A stretch of DNA of 64,000 nucleotides from Caenorhabditis remanei (taxonomy: Eukaryota > Nematoda > Chromadorea > Rhabditida > Rhabditidae), in NCBI RefSeq assembly GCF_010183535.1, contig NC_071330.1, forward strand, positions 11,637,717 to 11,701,716, given 5' to 3'. The translations under genes and the position numbers were made by a program. This document shows, one piece after another, positions 54,514 through 64,000 of the stretch. Numbering within the stretch: position 1 is the first letter of the stretch; every line of letters starts with the position of its first letter. Below the pieces are notes generated by a model that saw only the letters and a list, made by a program, of their open reading frames with translations, searched no databases and was not told where the DNA came from.

Positions 54514-57500
54514 TTCAACAAACCCTATCCCCTATCAGAACCCAGTTTAATCTTACTCCAATTCCATCAATCATCTTCTCTATTTCCCCAAAATCTCATC
54601 GTTTATCATTTTGCTATGACTGATTTCTTTTCATTGAAAAAGAAAAATTGTTGCGAAAAATTGATGGCCTTATCACCTTATCATTCTCCTCGCCATCGAC
54701 GAAAACAACAAAGAATGTTTCGACGAAATGGACCGCCCGTATTCTCTTCTTCTCTCGAATTTTCCGTATCAAACGATATATCATCAAGATGGGAGGGGAC
54801 ACCCGTGTCGAACCACACAAGAAAAGTGCAACTTTTTGAGAGAATATGAATGAGTAAATGAGAGAATTTAGAGAAATTGCGATCTCTTCTCTTCCCCTTT
54901 TTCGGTTACCTTGTATTACCTCCGCCGAGAGAATTAATATTAAGTGGTTTAGATAAGAAACCTATATATTCTTCAGTAAACCTACAGGGAAGACGGAACA
55001 CAAAAAATGGGCGGTGCCGATAAATTAGGCATTTATGTTGCGGTTTTGAGGGGTTTAAAAGACGGCAGAACGGTGAATTTTAAAGTGTTCATGGAGTTTT
55101 TCGGTGTTGGAATGGCGCTTTATTAAACTTGAATTTCAAAAAGCTCGAAATACAACCAAGTTTTCAAAGTAATTTACCGTAACCCAAACGAGTCAAAACT
55201 GTTAGAAAGTGTTTTTCTATGCTGAATTTTCAGAAATTTAAAAAAGTTTTTATTAATTTTTCCAGTCGAGAATTCACTTTCCTCTAGATTATGTTTGGTT
55301 AAAGCAGTTTTTTTCTGCTTTCAAAAATCTGATTTTCAGAAATATTCAAAAATTAATTTGGGTTACGGTAGTTGAAAAGTTGTGTAGCCGTGATTACGTA
55401 CGATGTATCTTATCTGACGCGCAAGTCTCATTTTTGGTTTTTATTGTTTTTCTATAATTTTTTTACTCTTTTTGTCACTATTTTGCGAAATTTTTTGCTA
55501 GAAATTCAAATTTGTTTGTTTTTCTTTAACTTGTCCTCTTTCTCGTCCCTTTTTCTCACTTTCCAACTCATAACTCTTCAAAAATCAGAATTTTGTGGCT
55601 ATAGTCATTTTGTATAGTTTTTCCTCGTTGTTGCCGAATCCTTATCCGTTTTGTCATCTTGGCACTGCGCCAGATAGATCTTTTCACGTCATTCTTTTCC
55701 GAGAGGAAGAATTCTCAAGGTCTTTCGGAGGGTGCACTTTTATGCGGTAAAAATAAAAATGTTGCGTTTTTTGGAAAAATAAAAGGAAGTAGAATACGAT
55801 TTCTAACTCAAAAAATGTTCAAAATTTTTGTAAACTTTCGGAAAACCGTTAGAATTGAGAAATTTTTAATTTTTAGCAAGGAAAGTTCCGATTTTTGTTT
55901 AAAATCTCAATTTCTCTTTAAATAATCGTTCGAAGTCAATTTGACTCCACATTTTTCACTTTTTCTTAGCTAAACTCTAGTCGAAACGTCCAAAAAACTC
56001 GAAAACAACACTTCCATCTCCTGAAAAAGTTGCATCATACCCAAGTGTCTTTTCCCGATATAAAAACAGAAAAAAGAGAAAAAATTGCGCAGAAAACGAG
56101 AGAAAAGAGACCTCCAACCTTCTTGTTTACTCCGTTTTCCCAGCGTTTTTTGATCTTTTAGCAGAAAAGTTCTCCCAAAATACTTTTAAAACTCCCGCCA
56201 TTTTTTGTGACGAAATCCTGAATTTTCATCTGTTTATGTAAGAAAACACTCGAAAATCTGGAATTTTTCGAGCAATTTTGAATTTAGATGGGCTCCTTTT
56301 TTTCAAAAATTTCAAAATTATGCTTTTAGCTAATTTTTTGATCTGGAGATTTTGTCGACTCCAAAACGAAGCTGTTTTCTATCGTTTAGCCGTCAAAACA
56401 GTATCAAAAACTTGCGAAAATTGAAACCGATTACCACTTGGCACCGAGTATTTACTTTTCGTGTGATGGGCGAGGAACGCACTTTTTGCAAGAAAATGGG
56501 AAAATTGAACTATTTTTAGACTAGAGAAGCCTCAAATTTATGAGTTTTAGTATGGAAAATGATGATTTTTCATGCACGTTTTGCATAAAGTTTTTGCATA
56601 AATATTGAAGTTGTTCGGTAAGGACTTCCCATCTTAGCTTCGCATTTTCAGTTTTACTAAAATAGTTTTCAGCTAAAACAGCTAAATTCAAATCCTTAAA
56701 ACCGCGTGCTTTTGAATCTGACATTCGTTTTTCGAAGTTCTCGAAACCCACTTTTGTATTAGGTTTCTAGAAAACTATGTAGAAAAAACTCGTTTCAAAC
56801 TTTGCCTATTTCGAAGCCCCTGTTCATCATTTTGTAGAAACCACTGAACTTTTTTTCAACTCGACGAATCTTTGTGCAAATTCTCTCAAACATAGCTGTC
56901 TAAATATCTGAATTTTTTGAGACTTTATCTTCCTGTGATTTGAAACTATAATAAGCTAGACCAGGGCTCTCCAGTATACCGTTTACCAATGTGTGAACTT
57001 CGTCTATAGAATCTGTTCCATAATTCGGTTGAGAGCTTCTTAAAATTGCTCCCTACTTCGAATTTCTTCATTCTCCTCCAACACTCCAAGAACCTTTCCG
57101 AATCAACATCTGACACTCTCTCCCCCACTTCCCATCAGGTGCGAGTTACCTGTTCTCCCCCTTTGTTCCTTCGTTATCACCGAAAAAATAACATTTACTT
57201 TTTTTTCAATCACTTGTCACATGACAATACACACACATACAAATCGGAAATTGACACAGTAACATATAACGCCGAATAGCATAGATTGTTAGAGGGTTGG
57301 TTTTTTATTTCGTTGTTTACATCGAACTTCTCTCTCATTTTTTTTTAGTTTTTTGTGATCTCAGCTGACCTCCATTTCCTTCTCCTCCTGCCCTTCGTCC
57401 TTTTCTCTCATTGTGGGTGTCCTTTTTTGTTCGTAAATGGGAAAGAGAAATGGTGCATCGCGGTGTCAGTTTCCATAGTGTATCTGGGTCTCTCGTGTTC

Positions 57501-57732
57501 GTCTCGGGATCGCTGGTGTGCGCGAAGCGCGTGTTAGAATCTTTTATTAGGTGAATCGTGGTGACTTGGGCGCTTGTAGCTTTACTGTAGCCGATTTGTA
57601 ATAAGCTTCCAGTTACCCTAGGATTTCTGCGAGTTGTCTAGAAGTGGTACGGTAACTAGGACATCCGGACAGACAGTTGAGCGAAACTCCTCGTATCTAG
57701 AGTATCCATTCTTATGAGTAGCTGGTTATTAG

Positions 57733-57836
57733 GGATGTGCGGAACGGATATAGGAAATTCCTAAATTTCCGACTTTTTTCGGTACTGTATTCGACGGAAA
57801 ATTTCCGAATTTTGTTTCGGTTCCGAACATCCCTGT
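57733..57836. mobile_element. Small foldback element (~104 bp)
   Basis: The left end AGGGATGTGCGGAAC mirrors the right end GTTCCGAACATCCCT. The inner arms AGGAAATTCCTAAATTTCCG and GGAAAATTTCCGAATTTTG also pair in part. It is non-coding. Confidence 0.7.
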
Positions 57837-60800
57837 TGGTTATCTGTAGATCACCTGGAAGACAGTGATTGTAAAATCACGTCTGTAGATCCAGATGATT
57901 TCTACAGCTATCTACAACATAACGATGCACAGAAAACATGCTGAATTGCTGAAAGATTGGTATCTGTCATCCTGTCGTGATCACATTATTGTAGACAAGC
58001 ACTGATTGGTCTTTTGATTCGCCTGTAAGTGCATCTGGACTTTCAGATTCACACTATATAGCGGGTTGTACTTCTGTGTCTGTGAATACATGTTGGACAC
58101 CTGGACACACAGACCAGACACCATCTCAATGTCAGTTTCCCTTGCCCTTATGAGATGGACATCTGGACTTGGTGAACTCAACATGAAATGTCTCACTCCA
58201 GCTGACACCATCCTCAATCCATCCCCCCTACTCATCAACTTTGTTTTCGTGTCGTCCCTCATTTCTCGTGTCTCTGCGTCTCTTCCTCTCACCGTACTCT
58301 CTCCGCCTCTCCTCTCAACTCTCCTCATTTCTTATTACTATCTCACTCTCTCCTCATTCTAACAGCTCTTCTCTAATTGTCTGAGTCTCTACAGGATCCT
58401 GTTGATTTATCCACTCTCTATTGCCCTCCCGTGAGGAAAAAAGGCACCGATTCGGGAGAAAAAGAGTATTATTTTTCCGTTTTGTGATGTTGCAAACCTT
58501 TTTTTCTTCTTCTTCTTTGCTGATAGCGACGCGCGTCTTTTAAAGAAGTTCTCTTTCTCTCTTTCTATCTCTATTGATATCATAATTGTGATTATTGATC
58601 ATTGAACTTTTTCCCCGGATGTTTTTGCAAGTTTTCTATGTCATTTTTACGAGAAAAAACGTAAAAATAATCAGAATCACATAAATTCAACCGATTCTAA
58701 TGACAATTCAAATGTTTTAGTTATTTCTAATAGGTTTCCATGTTGTTTTACACTACCAATGGTCGGTTTGTCGGCTGTTAGTGATTTATGATGCTCTGAC
58801 AGCGTTTTTCACATTAAAATTGTTGTGAAGCTTGTTTCGAAGATGTTTTTGTTCGAAATTTTTGAATTTCTAAGTTTTTAGATATAAAAATCGGTTTTTG
58901 AGCATTTTAACTAAAAATCTGCGAGAAACCATAATGTATTTCGACTATAAGCGGTTTTCAGAAGTTTTGAACTTTGATTTTGAGTTTTTCATTTTACAAT
59001 GTTTTATGTACATTTACGATGTCTTGGTGTCGATTTACGAGGTCTAGGGATGATTTACATAATTCTCTGTCGATTTACTTTATATTCTTCACGAATGCAA
59101 TTTAATTGCATTTTTTGCATTTTTAGGATATAAAAAATCAATAAATTGCGTTCGTGAATAGGCGAATTTTCTTCGAGAGTAGGATACACTATAGATTTAC
59201 TTTTATCAGCTTGAATAATCTTGTGTAGATTTACGAGACTTGATTGTAGATTTACGAACATCATCTTTCGCAACTTTTCATGACATCTTCTTTTTCCTTT
59301 CAAACATCGTCATAGTCACATATCCCATGTCCTCCTGAGCTTCTTCTTCTCCTCCATCATTCATTTTTCAATGTATTCCACGTAGTGAGGGAGAGAAAAC
59401 TGAGCAAAAAAAGCGAAAAATTGCACAAACAAAATAGAGAAAAGAGAAGAGAAAGATGGAAACTTGTTGTTTTCCTTTTCTCTTCTTTTTCTCTCTATTT
59501 CTCTTCTATTTCTTCTCTATTTTCAGACTAGAGAGGACACCATGTGATGATCATTTTCTCTCATTTTTAACACTATTTTTCGGATTTTTTTTTTCGAAAT
59601 GTTAAAATTTACTATCCATAGTTTTTTCTTGGTTGGCGTCTTGAGCTTGTTAATGTATTTGTAAATCGAATTTCTGGAAGGATTTTGATGAAAAAGCTGT
59701 TTGTTTCTCTATTTTTTTGATTAAAGTTTTAAAACTAATGGATTTTCTAATTAATTCGAGGAGTATATAGTAAGACAAATCCATCAAAAAATAGCCAAAA
59801 GATAGTTTTCGTCTCGAATCTTTGAACTAGAATCGATCTTTGCGGACATTCAACTTTCTTGAGGTTTGTGTTTAGTTCTTTGCTCTTTTCAAAATCGAAA
59901 TCTTGTGTCATTTCTCGGAGTTGCAGTTTTGACGACTCGTTTTTTTTAGAATGTTCATCTTCGTTGCTGATGAGATTTCAGTTTTGATATCTTTTGGCTG
60001 TAGGTATTTTCTTCCGGAAAATTTGGTTTCTTCAATACTATCGGTCTGTTCTTCCGTCGGTACTTTTCTGGAAATCATTATTTTTGTCTGTAGATCAAAT
60101 CGTCCACTTCTTATCCTTCTGCCGGGATTATCACTGTCTTGCGTTTCGACCCGTCCTGTTTCTCCGGATGTCCACAATTTTCATTTTCTTTCGTTTTGTC
60201 AGTAAACTCGGTGCTCTAATTATTTCTGCCTGTCTCCCTTCTAACCCCGATGACCACCACATTCTCAAATACCTGAACTCCCTATTCGGCTCCAATCCAA
60301 ATTTAAATGCGAATCAATTCAAACTCGTAGCCTTAGATCTATCCATCTACAAAGTGGTCGGCTGACTGAAGCGGTCATAAGCTAGAGGTCGTTTCGATAT
60401 CCATTATGATCCTCATTCCATTTCATTGGGCTTCACTACTCTCACCACTATCATTATCTAGTTCTTCTGCTATTAGATTCATGTTCGAATTGAATTTGAA
60501 TTCATGTTTTCGTTTTGGCGGTCTCTCTGTGTTTCTGTAGGTCCGAATGTCTGCAAGTTCTTGGAACAGCATCCAGTTCACTCGCCTATCATTATCTAGA
60601 TTTATCCTGTCCCTTCCGCTATCAAATCTGTTTATCCGGATGTCTCTACATGAAGTTCAAAGACCCCTCCCCCCTCCCTCTATCTCTATGTCATATTCTC
60701 TTGTCATTGCATTCTGATTCGTGTTCTTTAATGTTGTTGTTGTTGTTCTCTCTCCCTTCATCTCGTTGCTTTCAAAAACCATTTTTCCCATTATTTTTCC

Positions 60801-62020
60801 ATCATCATCCCCACTCTCTGTCCATTTCTTCTTTTCCTTTTCGAATCTTCTTCTTCTTCTTCCAAAGGTTCCACTGATTTCTCTCCACATCTCAGCCCAA
60901 CTTTAATTAATAATAACAAGTAGTTTGAGCAATCGGGGGGAACGCTGAAAATTAGCTTTTTCTTGTTTTTCAAGATGATTTTAGGTATTTTCCACCATAT
61001 TTTCCCGAGTTTTTCCAACCATTTCCAGTCAGACTCGTCACTTGAAACCGATTCCAACTGAAATTTGATTTTTTCGAGAGAAAAACATATCAGCTAATAA
61101 GATTTCTTCTCGCCGACTGATCAAAGTGTTGATGAAGTTTCTCATTATTTTCCCACGAGTCGAAGCGATTCGAGCGGAATGAAAACAAGACATTATTATA
61201 GATTTCAGTTGATTTTCAGAAAATTGTCAGCAAACATGTGATCGGTATTGTTTTGATGCTGAAAATTCTGAACTTTTTGTTATAGAGAGGCTCCGCCCCT
61301 TCTGCCATTTTGCCGCATGGCTCGTGAAGGTAATGGGGTAAACCTAAATATGGTCATCACTTTTAATCACCACTTCCTAGGACTACTGAACAAAACACGA
61401 ATTACAGTAATCCCTTCTGGTACTCTCCACCTGCATATCTAACTACTTGTTGTTTACCTTTTCAAATAGTTCTTGTTTTGTTTCGATCCGTTTTTTCGAA
61501 ATATTCATGAGTTGTTTACCAAAACTTTTTTCTCCTTGTCATTCTCTTTCGCAACATTGCCACGCTGCTTTTTGAGTTGTTTACTTGGAATAGTTGGAAG
61601 AAGCATGTGGAAACGGTTATATTTCATCTGGTGAATCGGATGGATTGGTACTTTTTGAACTTTGCACTTTGATATTCGCTATCCTAGAAATGTAGAAGCT
61701 TTGGTCATGATTGGTAATTTTACAGTTAATTTTCCAGCCAGTTCTCCCTAAAATTCCTTCTCAGATTCAGTAGAGCGCGCTCACTGGTTCTTTTTAGCTC
61801 ATACCGTTTAGAGTTTCGAAAAATGCGAGACAAATATGTGAGAATCTGATTTCCGAAAAATGGCTGGGAATTCCTGAAATTAGCTGAAAATTTCTGAAAT
61901 ATGGCTGGAAATTGAATCGTTAGAAATTCACTTGTTAACAAATCTGAAATTGGCTGAAAATTGGCATTGAAGGCTATGGTAATAATTAACCAGCATGTAG
62001 CCATAGAAGCTCGAGACGAG

Positions 62021-62021
<1 letters not shown>

Positions 62022-62053
<32 letters not shown>
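62022..62053. repeat. Poly-A run of 32
   Basis: Uninterrupted A32. No adjacent coding sequence or target-site duplication is seen, so there is no support for a retroposed copy; slippage is simplest. Confidence 0.9.
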
Positions 62054-62055
<2 letters not shown>

Positions 62056-63979
62056 GCCAACTTGATTTTTTAAAAGATTTTATCTCCATATACTCACCCA
62101 TCTCCGCTTGACATTAACCCGTCCGATTCATCCGTTGCTGACCTTCAAACTCATTAAAAACCGTTTCGAAACATGTTTGGTGTATTTTTCAACGAATGAA
62201 AATGACGAGAAAAACAAAGAGAAAAGTTAGAAAAGGAGATTGGACTGAATGATTTATTCCTTCTACTCCTCCACTACTCATCTATTCTTCCCATTTCCCG
62301 CGCACTTCCCTTGTCACTGGAAAGAAAGTATTAAAAAAACAGAAAGAGAACCAATAAATTGTAAACGCTCACCCTCCCGGTCCCCTCGTGGCACGGCACG
62401 GTGCCAGGGCGCGACACCATCAACCCTTCCCCCGTCCCACACCAAAAGTCTACAAGCACTTTGTGTTGTTTTGACCGTTTGGTTTCTTTTCAATTTCTCT
62501 GCGTCTCTTTGTGGTGTTCTTTGGTGTCGATGGAGGGGTCTCTAACTGACCTCCACGGTCCTCTTGAGTCTCGACTCTTGTTTTTTTCTGCAAGAGGTAC
62601 TTTGGCGTTCCGGAGGGAGAGAGGGCTGGAAGAGATGGGGGGCTCCAGATGCACGTCGTCAGATGACGGTGTACTTCAGACAAATGAGTTTTGACTCAGT
62701 TTTCGAGTACATTTCAGTCTAGCGATGGAGTCGCAGTGCAGTACGTTGTTCTAGAAAAATTATGTAAAACCACTATCAGAAAAATGAATGAGCTAATTCG
62801 AACCATCCTTTGAGTCCTTCTGGTTTTCTCATAAGTTGACAACATATTAATCGTTATAAGCATGAAAACTGAAAATGATTTTAGAAGAAATTGGGTCTTC
62901 TATTCTACCGGGTGAAAAATTAGGTCATACCAGTTTCCAGGAGAGAATCTCAAAATAATAATTTTAAAAAAGGCTCCGTCGAACTCCTGAATGATAAGCT
63001 AAGCCCCGCCCACAAGTTGATTATTGAGGTTTTTCTACTTGAGGTGTCGCTACTAGTAGTTCTCACGAGTTACTGAAAATTGCACGAATAGTGAAACCGA
63101 CTTTCAGATAAACTTTGTGATGTTCCTATTAAGAAGGTCATGTTTTGACATTGGTTTGAGAGCTTAAGAAAACTGAAAACTGTAATTCTCAATCTCCAGT
63201 TCAATTTTTCAAAGTTTCCTCTTGATAGAACGATTTTCTTCTGCGAGAACCGATTTTTCACGAGCTCGTAGAAAAAATCAATTGTAAAAAAACTATGGAA
63301 CTTCCTTGTTCATACTGTTGCCTAATCTTCTTTTCCATTTATTCTTCATGTGTGGTTGTTTCCTGATTTTCCTTCTCCTCTTCTTCACATATATTTCATT
63401 CTCTTCCGTTATCATGATTGTTATCATCATAATCATCCTCTCCCTCTCACCACCCTTTTCTTTTAATAGAGAAAAAGGAAACAAAGATAAAAAATCACAT
63501 GATACACTACAATTTATGTATATTCATTAATATGGATGGGTGTAGATGAATGGGTGGATTGGATTTATACGGGAAAGTTGGATTCTTGGTCATGGTGACC
63601 TAGTTCTGGGATGAGAGAGATTCAGTTGACGTTTTGAAAGACGTGTGAGAATTTTTGAAGTCTGAAAATTCGTAATCAGTGTGAAAAACTGATCTAGCAG
63701 AACTTTTTTTTTCCGAAGAGTTAGACCATGAGAGGGTTTTGCAGAATTCGGTTTTGTTAAGTGTGAAAGTAGCGTTGTGATTCGAAAGCTGACCTTTACA
63801 GATAGTCGTCTCTTGCAAAGTTTGGTTTCCTCGGTCATTAGGGCAGAAAGTTAGACCAGGAGACTCCCATTATTCTGTATAAAGAATAAGACGTTCATCC
63901 AAAAGATAGGTTTCCTAGGCCATCTCGGTGGGAAGTTAGGCCAGGATTGAGTTATAGAAGAGTTTTTCTTTGAAAGCCT

Positions 63980-64000
63980 ATTAGCACGGCACAGTTCTTA
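63980..64000. mobile_element. Inverted-repeat element, family A, cut by window end
   Basis: TTAGCACGGCACAGTTCTTA is the terminal repeat of family A, running off the right edge. Confidence 0.7.

Larger units (their letters stand above)
53405..64000. other. Gene desert to window end (10.6 kb)
   Basis: No exon chain, family match or RNA gene could be supported. It contains T-rich stretches, many short open frames without splice logic, a family A element, a small foldback and a poly-A run. It could be the upstream region or a giant intron of a gene beyond the right edge. Confidence 0.55.

Noticed and set aside
60515..60877. 120-aa Leu/Ser/Phe-rich frame resembling a membrane protein
   Set aside because: The hydrophobicity comes from pyrimidine-rich low-complexity DNA; no exon partners or family match.
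62022..62053. Poly-A run as a retrogene tail
   Set aside because: No coding or RNA-gene homology upstream and no target-site duplication seen.
62249..62694. Overlapping 97-98-aa frames near a GC-richer patch
   Set aside because: No start context, splice sites or similarity I recognise.
1..64000. CRISPR arrays, bacterial operons or phage-like systems
   Set aside because: The window is clearly nematode nuclear DNA with spliceosomal introns; the tandem repeats present lack spacer structure.

Overview
The window is nematode nuclear DNA and almost certainly from a Caenorhabditis species. Exons are short and separated by many introns of about 42-60 bp that end in TTTCAG. Donors are GTAAGT/GTGAGT/GTTTGT, genes are AT-rich with AATAAA signals close to the stop codon, and several coding regions follow directly on a polypyrimidine-CAG acceptor, as expected for SL trans-splicing. 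Skp1-related (skr), cuticlin-like ZP and acid ceramidase genes fit this. Species is not assigned; the skr array does not match a layout I can name.

Region 1 (1-9.7 kb) is a tandem array of five intronless skr genes on the + strand (1467, 3823, 5236, 6947 and 8577). Duplicated 3' flanks and a broken skr fragment show that the array once extended to the left. A sixth skr gene (19922) sits nested, antisense, inside an intron of another gene. All six keep the Skp1 POZ and core fold, gain an N-terminal extension, and replace the canonical Skp1 C-terminus with acidic or alanine-rich tails. They are candidate SCF ubiquitin-ligase adaptors.

Region 2 (9.7-18.8 kb) holds two neighbouring paralogous genes of 809 and 792 aa, which I reconstructed exon by exon. 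Each carries four copies of an unrecognised ~150-residue module, with an Arg/Ser-rich linker between modules 2 and 3 and a second low-complexity linker between modules 3 and 4. Convergent to them is a 402-aa unknown gene on the - strand (18867-21504), which is the host of the nested skr gene.

Region 3 (21.5-26.1 kb) has a complete six-exon acid ceramidase/NAAA-family gene on the - strand (353 aa, signal peptide, catalytic CTS motif). Region 4 (26-39 kb) is a repeat-rich desert followed by a convergent pair of unknown genes (310 aa on +, 199 aa on -).

Region 5 (44-49.3 kb) has two tandem secreted-protein genes, each with GATA-type elements about 65-160 bp upstream. The first is a 466-aa mucin-like/CUB-like protein. 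The second has a duplicated C-terminal module, an exonised former intron and a signal-peptide frameshift. Both are followed by the same ~180-bp structured non-coding block. Region 6 (50-53.3 kb) is a nine-exon cuticlin-like ZP-domain membrane protein of 400 aa. From 53.4 kb to the end I see no credible gene, only simple sequence and repeats.

At least five families of small inverted-repeat elements (MITE-like) are scattered through introns and deserts. Exon structures given in the entries were read by hand: every splice junction quoted keeps frame and has GT/AG ends.
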